Shown: piece by piece, positions 11,127 through 39,862 of the stretch
Layout of the letters: every line of letters begins with the position of its first letter
How positions within the stretch are numbered: position 1 is the stretch's first letter
Source of the DNA: Candidula unifasciata
Lineage: Eukaryota; Mollusca; Gastropoda; Stylommatophora; Geomitridae
Reading direction: 5' to 3'
Assembly: GCA_905116865.2 (NCBI GenBank)
Contig: CAJHNH020004602.1
Location: 694,494 to 758,493, forward strand
Length of the DNA stretch: 64,000 bases
Position numbers and translations under genes: made by a program
The notes under the pieces: model-generated
Seen by the model: only the letters and a program-made list of their open reading frames with translations
Told to the model about the DNA's origin: nothing
Database searches by the model: none

Positions 11127-12720
11127 CTATGCTATTCATTATTACTTGCTGTATACCAGGACACGCATGCTTGTCTGTTTGACTACACTGTTACATACAA
11201 TCTCCTTTTTTGGTAACGATATTCAAAACTGTCTTCTTATTTCATTGGTAAAAACGTTGATTGTTAAAGTATTTGTTTGGGGATGGCGTCGTGATTAAGG
11301 ATTGAGGGGAAGCAAGTTTTTAACCTGAAGTGTCTATTATAAGCCGGTTTCCGAAAATTAGATCCAACAGGTACCTATCCTATGTATCGTTTACTAGTTG
11401 CATAACCCCCCCCCCCCCCCCACCCTCCAAAAAAAAAAAAAAAAAAAGAGTGGGTTAAGGAGTATGGGAGGAAGGCTGATTATTATATCTCTTTACGTAC
11501 TTCTTGTTACTTCACTGTTTTATTTCTTCAGGTATTTCTTGTTAATTGAATGTTGCATCCCTGTAAGCAGTCCTTTTTGCTTGATTGTTTTATCCCTTTA
11601 CCTACTCATTCTTACTTAACTGTGTTGTATCCCTTGACGAATCCATTCTTACTTGCATGTTATACATCTACACGATTCCCTCAAAAATTAATTTCCATGG
11701 GCCTCTTATCTGAATACTTGTGTATCCCTTTACTGTCCCTGTATTTCGGCCCAAACTTTCGGTTTTACCTGTCTGCGTTTTCTCCTTGTAAATCCCCCTT
11801 TTCTTGTCAAAGTGTGTGTTTATTTAACACTGAATCAGATGTATCTTAAATCCCTTAAATAATTGTGGATATTGTATTCCCCATCCAGAGCAGCCCTAGC
11901 CCCCTTCTGGCTTTGTTAGACATAGCTCTTCTTCTTCTTTGTTCACCGGCTGTAAGCTCCGACTGAAAGTCCTTGGTGTTCGTCCATTTGAACTTTACTT
12001 AAACACAGAGCTAATATTCCCCATCCTTGTCGTCTTTTGTTTTAAATCTACTGTGGATGACATCAGCAAAATACTCAATAATATTTTAAAACAGTTAAAA
12101 CTTAACAGGTTACTTCTCTTCAAATTAAGACGATGCATCCCAAACTGTTGATCATGGGATTACTTGCTATTCAAAGACAACCCAAGACTTTTTCTTTCTC
12201 CATCTCAGTGTTGATGATGTCTTTCTAGTGTCAGATTTTCTGGATAAAATGCATTCAGTAACACCAACAATCATCGTCATTACGCTTTCAAACACCCTGG
12301 AATAATTGTATATTTAACTGGTATAAAAGAGGTAGGTTTCAAGAAAAAAGTGCTACTCGACGTCTATTATTTTATATCTGCAATTTAACCTCATCAAGAT
12401 TTAGCATTTCCTCCGTAGAACGTCGCCCTCGTCACAGCCAGCCTCAAAGAAATGCGGTCTCTCGCCAGCTCTCCCGCCTCGTGAACTTTCCTCTCCAAGG
12501 TGTTACTTACTTCCTGAGCCCATCATCGTGGTGGTTTGTCCCTGTCCCTCTTTCCTGAAACTATGTGTTTTGTTATTATTCATTCCAATCCGTCGTGGCG
12601 CTTGATACGGTCAACATATTTTAGTTTCCGAAATAAAAATTCAAATAGAAGGATAATTTTTTTTTCATCAATAGAATGTCAAATGGAATAGGACGAATAG
12701 TGCAAAAGTGTTTTAAAACG
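11127..12720. other. No gene recognised; C-run and A-run; repeat F copy 1
   Basis: A C run (about 11407-11420) followed by an A run (about 11430-11446) lies at the left. At 11925-12020 a segment with TTCTTCTTTGTTCACCGGCT followed by GTAAGC matches 62200-62280. In the reverse sense both copies end in GGTGAACAAAGAAGAAGAAG, like a retroelement tail. I find no credible exon. Confidence 0.5.
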
Positions 12721-12727
12721 AATACTG

Positions 12728-12728
<1 letters not shown>

Positions 12729-12786
<58 letters not shown>
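12729..12786. repeat. (TA)n microsatellite
   Basis: About 28 uninterrupted TA units. Confidence 0.97.
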
Positions 12787-12789
<3 letters not shown>

Positions 12790-13645
12790 CATGAAACAAT
12801 ATGTATACTAGGTTAGAAAAATCTAATGACCAGAAATTATATTTATGAAGACAGTGCAAATGATGTTAAGTACGGAAAGAACCAAACTTCAAGAATAAGA
12901 AAACCACAAAGTTATTTGAGAAAGTAGACAAAGTCAAGATTGTTTGGGCATATAAGGTCACGAAATAAATTTGAAAAATTGGTGACCGTTGGCAATTTTG
13001 AAGGCGAAAGAACAAGAAGAAAAGAAGTAGATGACAGATAAACTTGGCAGGATGGTCTAATCAGGGCAGAAAATAGTCCTGATCCAAGAATCTGGTGATC
13101 ATGTGAGATAGAAAACCGATTATAGTGAGAACATGTTTACCGGCATCGTATATGATGATATAAGGTCTACCAAATAGTTTTGTAACGATACTTGTTTCTA
13201 TGTTCATCAAGCGCAAAAGACATAGAAACAGTTTTAGAACCACTGTTTGACAGAAACACAGCAGGCATGATTAGTTGCCTAACAACTGGCATAAACTTTC
13301 TCAAAAATATGAGCGATGGAATATATTAAAATGGCGCCCCAATCAGTTGACGGGACAGGGCAATCAGTGGACGGGACAGGGTAATCAGTGGTGAAAGGAA
13401 CCGCTAATTGAATATGTTACCTTCACAAATTCAGAGGTCGGAAACTGCTTGTAAAGGAAAGAAGACTGGGGGAGAACAAGAACGAGATATTATGGTTTAT
13501 TGATTAGGCGATATTAGTTCTTAGGTAATAACTGTTATGGAAGGAATTATTTGTGTTGGAGAGAAGGCTTTGACACAAGTGAGCTGAAACTAAGAACGTA
13601 TAAAGCGGTAAAGCAGAATCAGTGGGGGGGGGGGGAGGAAGGGGG
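12787..13645. other. No gene recognised
   Basis: AT-rich DNA. A 21-22 bp unit (CAATCAGTGGACGGGACAGGG and variants) repeats about 2.5 times near 13340-13400. A G-rich run lies at about 13624-13648 directly before a SINE. Confidence 0.45.
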
Positions 13646-13649
13646 GGGC

Positions 13650-13880
13650 AAGCCACTGTGGCTCACCTGCGGATCGGAAGGTCGTTGGTTCGAGTCCTGA
13701 GAGGGCCTGACTTTTTTCAAAAATAACCTTGGCTCTCAGGTCGACCCAGCCTTAAGTGGGCACCAGGTACAGTCCTAGGAAGTAAAGGCGTTATGCAGAC
13801 CACATCACCCACTAAGTGCCGCTTGGATATACCCAATACGCCTGAAGCCCTGGAAAAGGGTCCGTCACTTTTTACTAATG
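13650..13880 (+). repeat. tRNA-derived SINE, family 1
   Basis: The head contains a clear RNA polymerase III B box, GGTTCGAGTCC, at 13687-13697, preceded by an A-box-like TGGCTCACCTGCGG. A conserved body follows (GGTCGACCCAGCCTTAAGTG and GTACAGTCCTAGGAAGTAAA), then a tail ending AAAGGGTCC. The same head-body-tail plan recurs in both orientations at nine other places here: 16690, 16860, 18365, 20410, 20615, 26185, 43475, 45275 and 45640, with a body-only match at 33480. Confidence 0.85.
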
Positions 13881-14134
13881 GGCGGACCTGCATATACCAT
13901 CATGCAGCAGCGTAAAGTCATTAACTAACCAGTACCCGAGTCTGGACAAGTAAAAGTCACTAAATTAAAACAACAAGGAAACGAAACAATTAATTCCCCC
14001 GTTGGCTGAATTATTGATTGATTGAACACAAACGATTTCTTTTTTTTTTGTTTAATTTTTATTGCTGAGATGAGTATTTTTAGGAGCAAGCTGTGTCTGT
14101 CCATCTGCGTGTGTGTTTGTGTGCTCCACCCCCA

Positions 14135-14139
<5 letters not shown>
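13881..14139. other. No gene recognised
   Basis: Short AT-rich stretch with a T run near 14040. Nothing supported. Confidence 0.4.

Positions 14140-14175
<36 letters not shown>
14140..14175. repeat. (AC)n microsatellite
   Basis: About 18 AC units. Confidence 0.95.
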
Positions 14176-14179
<4 letters not shown>

Positions 14180-16256
14180 GTGATCGCTCGATTGATCGCA
14201 TCGGTGACAGAATGACAGGCAGATGCTTTCGTGAATCGAGAAAAGCCGATCAATAATTCCTGACTTAAATCCTTAATCCGATGCCGAATGCTGATAATTA
14301 AGCAGACCTTTCATGGTGGTCTACAACTTTTACGTCAGGCCTGTCACACATTTTAAATATGACCAGATGTTTTACGTCACTGTACAGTATAACCGTAGCG
14401 TTGTGTGAAGTATTAAGTTGTATGATTTCACACACATTGCGCTAAAAGGTCACCTCTTAAAAGATAGAGAGCCAGATATCTGGAGCCGATAGTCCCAAGA
14501 ATTTGTGACGGCTTGCCCCTCCTTGTCGCAGGTACCGCTTAAAAAACTTTGTTTCATCTAATCGATGTTAAACTTTTTCAGATTAAAAAATATAATGTAA
14601 AGGTTTTAGTTATTAAAATCATGCGAAAGTTTGGCAGCGTAATTAAAAAGATTGCTTCACAACTATTGACAGTTGGACATTATTATCAGATATAGTGACG
14701 AGAAACACTGTGTTTTTGGTACACAATGCATTTGGCATAGGGGCGTCGACACAAAGAAAACATCACCCTTCCCCTACGGCTTTCACATTTTCTAGACAAA
14801 GGTAGCCTCAAGGAGCTTCAACCAAATTCAAGATTATAATACTAATATTGTGCTGAATGGCCACACAAATTTGTCTAATTTTTAAAAACTTTTTAAATAC
14901 ATAAAAAAGTGCTTATACAAATTGTCTATGGGCTGGGGTGTCCAAAGAGCCTAGGTCTTGTTTAGGTGCGTAAAAATATGAATAATTATCAATATTGAAT
15001 TGTTATGAGTTTACATAGTCAAACTAACCAATCAATCAAACCAATCTACTAATCAACTCGCTAACCAACCAACTAAATATCCAGCCAATCAACCGGCTAA
15101 CCAGCTGGCAACAAGCCCGCCAAACAACCAGTCTCCACTCCAGCAAACCAAACATCCGTCTGCTCATGTTTTATGGCTTACTGATTGTTGTTTAACTGGA
15201 CTGTTTCTGTTTATTGACAGTCGAGAAAGGAGCATCCCTGAGGTGCTGCGGGAGAGGCGAGAGCTCGTAGACAATTTATCACAAACTTCAGAAAGAGATA
15301 GTCATGGGGGTAGGGGGAGGGGGGGGGGGGTATGGGAAAAAGACAGATGAGGAAACAGATTCTTGACAACCTTTTGTAATGCCATTTAGGTGTGTCAGCA
15401 CACCAACTGATACACATGCTGTTGAAGATCGTAAATTGTGGAGAGGCATAATAGCTTACGTCAGTCGGCAAGTCACTTATGATGATGGTGATGATGTATA
15501 TGGGAAACTTGATGTTGACTTTATGCGTGACGTCATCGTGGTAATCGTTTAAGGGTCTTGTTGTGTTTCGCTGCAAATTAAAACGCCCTATAAACAAATA
15601 TAATTAATACCCCGGTTCCTGTTTGCAGCAAACAACATCTGTCACAGGTAGTGGCATATCAGAGGGCAGGCATTTCTCGGAAACTGGATTAGATATCCGG
15701 TAGTTCCTGGCGACAGGCCCTGCCCTGTTGTAGTTACCGGCTCACGCAGAACCTGGGACTCTCGCGCTAAATGAGGTCGTGTTTCCCTCAGTTTGTGTAT
15801 TGATTCTGAGCTGTTTTCAGTTTTTATTGCACTGTCACAGGCTGTTGTAGGCACAGTGTCTTTACTTCAAAACTCGTGCGTCACTCCACGAAACAGCATG
15901 TACTACAAACACGGTAGAGTACTTCCTAAATTCAGCACGCATTTTCATATTTGTGTGTATATGTTTGTGACAATTATATTCAAGTGGGTATTTCAATTTG
16001 GAACCAAGTTACATTTGAATTGTAAGGTTGTTTTAGTTTTAACATGCGACAGTGAAAGTTGAAAAAAACACTAAAGTTATTGAACGAAAATGCAATCTAC
16101 CAACAAATGTCTAAAGAAAATGATGAATATACAAGTGGATGATTTCAATAGAAGTGAAGAAATTTGAGAAATATCTGTGGAAACTAATAATTTATCAGAG
16201 AAGATAGCGCTGTACGGAACATATTCTGAAGAAATACCAACAGAGTGTCATCAACC

Positions 16257-16258
<2 letters not shown>
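14176..16258. other. No gene recognised
   Basis: Mostly AT-rich unique-looking sequence. At 15015-15130 there is a degenerate AACC/AATC-rich run. At 15306-15331 there is a G-rich run. Open frames at 15211-15597 (-), 15642-15854 (-) and 15793-16062 (+) resemble no family I know and lack convincing splice or start context. Confidence 0.4.

Positions 16259-16259
<1 letters not shown>

Positions 16260-16350
<91 letters not shown>
16260..16350. repeat. (GA)n microsatellite
   Basis: About 45 GA units without interruption. Reading frames through it give poly(Ser-Leu) and are artefacts. Confidence 0.97.
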
Positions 16351-16353
<3 letters not shown>

Positions 16354-16689
16354 TAATCCCCAACAGGACCCCAAAACCAGCCACAAACACTCAGTGATAC
16401 AAAGAGTCACCATACATATGGACTGGGGCACGAGGACGTCAAAGAGGAACCCTAAAGCGAACGTTGATGAAAGAAGCCAAAGGGCTGGATTCTATCCATG
16501 GTATCGAAGTAATTGCATCGGATAGAACGGAATGGGGGAAACAGACAGCGAGCCCTATGGGACATATATGGCCACAACAGGACAATGGATGACGAATTCC
16601 TAAGTGAATCTTAAAATATTGATAATTTCGATCTGTTAAGAAAACTTTGTAAGAGGTTTTAGTGCAGTAGTGGCTAGAACACTTGTCTG

Positions 16690-16800
16690 CGGCTTCTTTT
16701 GTCTTAGGTTCGAACCACATTGAGAGGGAAGTTTAAACTGACTCCAGCTCTAAAGTCGATCCATCTAGCAGAAAATATGCTGGGAGGAAAAGGTGGCCGA
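16690..16800 (+). repeat. Degenerate SINE, family 1
   Basis: A B-box-like AGGTTCGAACCAC lies at about 16708, followed by a decayed body (AAAGTCGATCCATCTAGCAG). The spacing fits the family but identity is low. Confidence 0.4.
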
Positions 16801-16859
16801 CGTAATAATTGCAATGTTCCCCATTGAATACTGATAGATTAAAAAAATTAGCTTCACCT

Positions 16860-17125
16860 AGTAAAGGTAAAGGACCCTTTTCCAAGCCTTCATACGTATT
16901 GGGTATATAGGGCTAGACATACATTTTATAGACTAACTGACACTAGGTGGGTGATGTGGTCAGCATCACGCCGGCTGTCTTTTATTTCCCAGGACCTGCA
17001 CCTGGTACTCATTCAAGGCTGAGTCAACCTGGGAGCCAAGGTCATTTTTTAAATTACGTCTCCGTCAGGACCCAAACCAACGACCTTCTGATCAAGCGCC
17101 CAGCCGCTACACCACGGTGGCTCCC
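16860..17125 (-). repeat. tRNA-derived SINE, family 1
   Basis: Reverse-oriented full-length copy: the tail GTAAAGGACCCTTTTCCAAG lies at the left, the body (GATGTGGTCAGCATCACGCC, GGTGAGTCAACCTGGGAGCC-like) in the middle, and the tRNA-like head (CGCCCAGCCGCTACACCACG) at the right. Confidence 0.85.
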
Positions 17126-17268
17126 TTCTCTATGTATTGTTAAAATAGTTTGTGTTATAACGGTACAAGTATCTTATACACTGTGTTAGATTCATATGGA
17201 CCTTGTTTTGGAGTTTGTGCAACCTATTGTTGATTAACTTTTTCCTCCTTAACATCCTCCTATCCTCT

Positions 17269-18046
17269 TTCTTCTTCTTCTTCTTCTTCTTCTTCTTCTT
17301 CTTCTTCTTCTTCTTCTTCTTCTTCTTCTTCTTCTTCTTCTTCTTCTTCTTCTTCTTCTTCTTCTTCTTCTTCTTCTTCTTCTTCTTCTTCTTCTTCTTC
17401 TTCTTCTATTTCTTCTTCTTCTTCTTCTTCTTCTTCTTCTTCTTCTTCTTCTTCTTCTTCTTCTTCGTCGTCGTCGTCGTCGTCGTCTTCTTCTTCTTCT
17501 TCTTCTTCTTCTTCTTCTTCTTCTTCTTCTTCTTCTTCTTCTTCTTCTTCTTCTTCTTCTTCTTCTTCTTCTTCTCGTCGTCGTCGTCGTCTTCTTCTTC
17601 TTCTTCTTCTTCTTCTTCTTCTTCTTCTTCTTCTTCTTCTTCTTCTTCTTCTTCTTCTTCGTCTTCTTCTTTTTCTTCTTCTTCTTCTTTTTCTTCTTCT
17701 TCTTCTTCTTCTTCTTCTTCTTCTTCTTCTTCTTCTTCTTCTTCTTCTTCTTCTTCTTCTTCTTCTTCTTCTTCTTCTTCATCTTCTTCTTCTTCTTCTT
17801 CTTCTTCTTCTTCTTCTTCTCTTCTTCTTCTTCCTCTTCTTCTCTTCTTCTTCTTCTTCTGCTTCTTCTTCTTCTTCTTCTTCTTCTTCTTCTTCTTCTT
17901 CTTCTTCTTCTTCTTCTTCTTCTTCTTCTTCTTCTTCTTCTTCTTCTTCTTCTTCTTCTTCTTCTTCTTTCTTCTTCTTCTTCTTCTTCTTCTTCTTCTT
18001 CTTCTTCTTCTTCTTCTTTCTTCTTCTTCTTCTTCTTCTTCTTCTT

Positions 18047-18077
<31 letters not shown>

Positions 18078-18119
18078 TTCTTCTTCTTCTTCTTTTTCTT
18101 CTTCTTCTTCTCTTTCTTC
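17269..18119. repeat. (TTC)n microsatellite, about 850 bp
   Basis: An almost pure TTC/CTT tract with two short TCG runs (about 17466-17486 and 17576-17591) and scattered single-base slips that change the frame. Open frames through it (poly-Phe/Ser/Leu on +, poly-Lys/Arg on -) are artefacts. Such purine-pyrimidine mirror tracts can form triplex DNA. Confidence 0.98.
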
Positions 18120-18364
18120 TGCTTTATGTTATCTTCTGTCAGTTTTAACCACTGTCTGTGTAATTGTATTCCATGTTGTGTTCATTTCATAAATCATATA
18201 ATATTGTCGAATGTTCGAAAATGTATGTCTGGCTAATCCCTAAACTCTAGCGTGGGACTGGTTATTCTCGAAACAGTAGAGTGGGACTTGTAATCTTGAG
18301 TTCTAATTAAGGACTTGTTAGGGTCTATACCTTAATGTAAGATTGGCTGCTCTCTACTGTCTAG
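18120..18364. other. No gene recognised
   Basis: Short unique-looking stretch between the TTC tract and a SINE. A loosely repeated GTGGGACTGG/GTGGGACTTG motif occurs near 18250-18290. Confidence 0.35.
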
Positions 18365-18560
18365 TGTGGGGGCAACGGTAGCGTAAAGGCTTGAGGCTCC
18401 TCTGTCGGTCTGAAGATCGCGGTTTCGAAATCCCATCGACCCAGCCTAAAATGTGTACTAGGCTATGGCATCGGAAATAAAGGCGACCGATGTGATCTTG
18501 ACCACATCACTCAGGGTGTGCCTATAGTTACTACATCTGAATATCAAATAACATTGGGTA
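18365..18560 (+). repeat. SINE, family 1, variant head
   Basis: The head CAACGGTAGCGTAAAGGCTT carries a B-box-like GCGGTTTCGAAATCC at about 18418. The body has ATCGACCCAGCCTAAAATGT and the GATGTGATCTTGACCACATC segment shared with other copies. Confidence 0.7.
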
Positions 18561-18803
18561 GTAAGAAATTTTTTGTTTTGGAAACAAACATTTTTGGCCA
18601 TATCAAGAGTCGCGGGTGATTGGAAAAATGCTACTGGGATGCATGGTACTGTGAAAGTGGGGTAGGGGCTAATCAGCACGAATGGCAAAAGGTATATGTG
18701 ACACACTGGTTAGGAAAGTGCACGAGGTCGAAGAGCTGGGAAGAGACCGAGTGTCCTTCACGCAGACCGTGATGGGAGCGACGTTCTGCAAAGCAAATGC
18801 TAC

Positions 18804-18969
18804 ATGATGATGTCTACTTACCTCAGCTCTGTTTTTGAAGTTGCAGCCATGCTAACGACCGTTACTGTTGTCATAAGCATCCAAGATTTAACAGCGGCCT
18901 TGATGTCAAGTAGGTGGAAGAGTGCCTTATCCACACCATCTTCACAAGAACAAGGAGTCTCAAATGCTG
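18804..18969 (+). CDS. Possible first coding exon of the mucin-LU gene
   Basis: An open frame starts with three ATG codons at 18804 and contains a hydrophobic run (VAAMLTTVTVVISI) that could be a signal peptide, followed by Ser-rich sequence. It can end at a GTAATT donor after 18969 in phase 1, the phase needed by the acceptors at 21046 and 21643, and the same donor hexamer as the next mucin exon. Against it: the hydrophobic run is preceded by a Glu, and no promoter element is evident. The link to the downstream gene is inferred only from phase and order; RNA data would decide. Confidence 0.3.
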
Positions 18970-19500
18970 GTAATTCTGCTCTCTCTTCATCTTAAACGTC
19001 ATGTCAATTTCCTTATATCTCTCCCCCTGCTATTTTCTGTACGATCAATGTGACTTTAATTTGTTTGCCTAACTGAAATAGCATTAGCGGGGGTCGGAGA
19101 TTAGCAGATGACAATGTTGTGATGTCGGTGGTGCAAACTTGTTTATTGGCCACATCCAAAATTGGTATCTGGCAGACATCGATACTTTCGCAGATTAGTG
19201 GTCTATATGTGTTGCAAAGCAGGGAGACTATGCCGAGAGATAAGACTTTTCAACACTATCTAAACTGCCCCAGAGGATCCTTTATTTTTGCGATCCTCAT
19301 TCCAGGGATTTATTGTCAGTCGCACCTTCTGGGGTGACCACCCTTCCAGCTTCTGAACCTACCCTGGCTACAAATAGACCCCTGAAACCAACCTGGGGCA
19401 TTGGTGTTCATTGTGCCACGATGCTGTATGTTTTCTTTTGCGCGATGCCTAACCTGCGGCGACAGCCCCTGGAGGCCATTACTAGAAACTGCTACGGCAT
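18970..19500. other. No gene recognised (possible intron)
   Basis: Unique-looking sequence. Open frames at 19119-19337 and 19313-19576 (+) and 19316-19519 (-) show no family resemblance. Confidence 0.35.
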
Positions 19501-19503
19501 AGC

Positions 19504-19955
19504 TCAACTGGTCATTCAAATACTACTGCACGCTAGCCACTTGAAGAAAAGTATCAACTGGTTATTTAAAAACTAATGCACGCTAGCCACTTAAAGAAAA
19601 TTATCAACTGGCCATTCAAATACTGATGCACGCTAGTCACTTGAAGAAAATTATCAACTCGTCATTCAAATACTACTGCACCCTAGCCACTTGAAGAAAA
19701 ATATCAGCTGGTCATTTAAATACTACTGCACGTTAGCCACTAGGAGAAAATTATCAACTGGTCATTCAAAAACTTATGCACGCTAGTCACTTGAAGAAAA
19801 TTATTTACTGGTCATTCAAATACTAGTGCACGCTAGTCGCTTGAAGAAAATTATCAACTGGTAATTCTAATACTACTGAATGCAAGTCATTTGAAGAAAA
19901 TTATCAACTGGTCATTCAAATACTAATGCGCCCTAGCCACGTGAAAAAAAAAATT
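19504..19955. repeat. 50 bp minisatellite, about 9 copies
   Basis: Unit of about 50 bp with landmarks AACTGGTCATTCAAATACTA, ATGCACGCTAGTCACTTGAA and GAAAATTATC. Copies differ by scattered substitutions; the array ends in an A run near 19947. Confidence 0.95.
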
Positions 19956-20172
19956 ACAAAAGGAATAAGACGCTAGCAAATGTTACAATGTAACTGCTCT
20001 ACAGCAGAGAAATGATTAAACAAAACGTTGCTTTTAAGCCACTGAAACGTTCTTTTTCCATGCCATGATACCAGACTGTCAAAAATGTTCTTGCTTGGTC
20101 ACCCAATGCGTTCGAAAAACCTTCTTTCGCTCCAGCCCAGTATTTCTATTGCATGGATATACCTAATTTATG

Positions 20173-20178
<6 letters not shown>

Positions 20179-20216
<38 letters not shown>

Positions 20217-20292
20217 ACGTGCTCAAAGTACCATAATTTGAGTGTGTGTGTGTAAATGTGTGTGTATGTGTGTGTGTGTATGTATGTGTGGC
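20179..20292. repeat. (TA)n/(TG)n compound microsatellite
   Basis: A TA run at about 20172-20189 passes into TG runs interrupted by CGTGCTCAAAG, which occurs twice (about 20218 and 20292). This looks like a local duplication of the microsatellite with its flank. Confidence 0.85.
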
Positions 20293-20409
20293 GTGCTCAA
20301 AGAATATGCATTGACGTCTTCTGACGAAGGTACCCATTAATGTTTGTGTCATTCAAGATATCTTCATCACACTAAATATTTTTCTGTTTAAGTCATTCTC
20401 CTTATCAGA

Positions 20410-20520
20410 GGGCTTTCCCTGATACATGGGAGCCAATGTCAAATGTCAGGCTCCGTTCGGATCTGAAACCCACGACCTTCAGATCCGCAGGCGAGCATCT
20501 AGCTGCTATACTACGGCAAC
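20410..20520 (-). repeat. SINE head, family 1, left arm of inverted pair
   Basis: Reverse-oriented head: GAAACCCACGACCTTCAGAT is the B-box region and GCTGCTATACTACGGCAACT the 5' end. It abuts an (AC)n run. Confidence 0.7.
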
Positions 20521-20521
20521 T

Positions 20522-20523
<2 letters not shown>

Positions 20524-20571
<48 letters not shown>
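20524..20571. repeat. (AC)n microsatellite
   Basis: About 24 AC units between two SINE pieces of opposite orientation. Confidence 0.97.
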
Positions 20572-20576
<5 letters not shown>

Positions 20577-20614
20577 CTTCCAAATCGATCCAAAGTAACA
20601 TGGTTACAAGGAAT

Positions 20615-20705
20615 GTCATTTAAAGTAAAGGGGATCAATGTGATGTTGACCACTTCAATCATAGAGTGCCGATTTATTTGTCCTATTAAAATATAGGTCT
20701 AACAC
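20615..20705 (+). repeat. SINE tail, family 1, right arm of inverted pair
   Basis: Forward-oriented body and tail: AAAGTAAAGGGGATCAATGT, then GACCACTTCAATCATAGAG and AAAATATAGGTCTAACAC, as in the tails of the 43.5 and 45.3 kb copies. Confidence 0.65.
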
Positions 20706-21045
20706 TTACCTGAAGGGCGCACTGTTTGCATGCAATATTTGACCTCTAATAAATGACTTGTAGAATGTAAGCAATTTATTATTTAAAAACCCATCGCTTT
20801 TCTTTGAGACTTTTCAGTAATTTAGTAGTCAGTAACATGTTTCTCAAGTCATCTAGTTATTTATGCAATGTGATTTCCACTTAACCCCCCCCCCCTTTTT
20901 TTTCCCAAAACCACTTACCCCTACCCCTCTTTTTTCCAAACCACCGCCTCACACTCCGCTCCCTCACCCCCACCCCCTAATTATCTGTACTCGTTTACCG
21001 TGAAAATTCATGTCATCTAATCTACATTTTGTTGATTACTCTCAG
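20706..21045. other. No gene recognised (possible intron)
   Basis: AT-rich with a C run at about 20885-20894 and pyrimidine-rich sequence to 20980. It ends in TTGATTACTCTCAG, a good splice acceptor, at 21045. Confidence 0.4.
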
Positions 21046-38887
<17,842 letters not shown>

Positions 38888-39561
38888 AAGTGTCCATGGA
38901 CATTAGCCTTACCTTGTTAAAATCACCTAGTTTAACGGAAGAGGTGTTTACTAGAAAGACTTCCCTTGTACGGAATATCCCCTCTTCCCCATTCCCACTA
39001 TCATTAATGTTAGATGGCTTATTTCCATGACAAAATTTAAAAAAAGGCGTATCAGCCATGTGCACATGTGGAAAGGTGCCCCAGACAGCAGAGCATGTAC
39101 TCCAGGACTGCACCGAATTTGACACATTAAGGCAAACCTTTTGGCCAGAAAGAACAACAGTGGAACGTAAACTCTATGTACCACTGAATGAATTAACAAC
39201 AGTGACATTTATACAAGAGACAACATTGCTGACATAGACAACTTATTTCAGGCGAACGAAAGAAGAAGAAGAAGAAGTTTGATGGCTGTTCTGCACTTCA
39301 CTAAATTGACAGAGGTTCCCTGCTCGGCACAGCTTAATGTGTTTTAGGAAACGTTTACGGGATTAATATTATCGACAAAATCAGTGGCGAGGCGTGCGTG
39401 TAACAGGTGCTATCGTCACTTACACTTTCCATTTCCACAGAAAAATGCATTATTTTACTAGGCTCATTTCTTGTATTCCACTCTATCTTGTGGACTTCGA
39501 AATTTCTTGGGGAGTTTCCCGGAAAGTCCAATAGTATAGGGGTGTTGAAGTGTGAAATAAA
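38888..39561 (+). promoter_or_regulatory. Probable 3' UTR with poly(A) signal at 39556-39561
   Basis: An AATAAA hexamer at 39556-39561 is the first one seen on the + strand after the mucin-LU stop. A LINE end lies inside this interval, so the transcript may instead end earlier. Confidence 0.4.
38940..39278 (+). pseudogene. LINE C-terminus with GAA tail
   Basis: The + strand reading gives a zinc-knuckle-like CTCGKVPQTAEHVLQDC at 39061-39111, then FWPERTTVERKLYVPLNEL and FIQETT, the usual end of an RNase H LINE protein. A stop is followed after a few bases by GCGAACGAAAGAAGAAGAAG, a GAA tail. The open piece is about 70 codons; the rest is missing. Confidence 0.7.
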
Positions 39562-39587
39562 CACCGACTAACACAAACACTACCCTA

Positions 39588-39606
39588 ACACCCCCCCCCC
39601 CCCCCC
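39588..39606. repeat. C-run
   Basis: Nearly pure C run of about 17 bases, 30 bp after the candidate poly(A) signal. Confidence 0.9.
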
Positions 39607-39664
39607 TCCCTCTTCCTTATAATATTAACTTTCCCTAAACTCTCCGGAAATCTCTGAGTCCTTG

Positions 39665-39778
39665 AAATGGAGTGAAAAGAACCTTTCACTATTTATGATT
39701 ACTCTATACTATTTATTATAAAATGGAGTGAAAAGAACCTTTCACTATTTATGATTACTCTATACTAATTTATTATAA
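39665..39778. repeat. 56 bp tandem duplication
   Basis: A unit beginning AAATGGAGTGAAAAGAACCT occurs twice head to tail with one inserted A; it looks recent. Confidence 0.93.
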
Positions 39779-39862
39779 ATACGTCACCCGGTTTACATCT
39801 CCAACATAACGAAAAGAAAGATCGCTGCACGCTTATGCCACTCATGCAGAAATTTAATGTGA

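Noticed and set aside
13650..13720. A functional tRNA gene
   Set aside because: The B box is good but the cloverleaf is not complete and the same head occurs in many SINE copies with a common body.
17203..18192. 329-codon open frame (poly-Phe/Ser/Leu) and its - strand poly-Lys/Arg partner
   Set aside because: They are readings of a pure TTC microsatellite; a three-base repeat without stops is open in several frames.
19504..19955. CRISPR-like array
   Set aside because: Head-to-tail 50 bp units with no spacer/repeat distinction.
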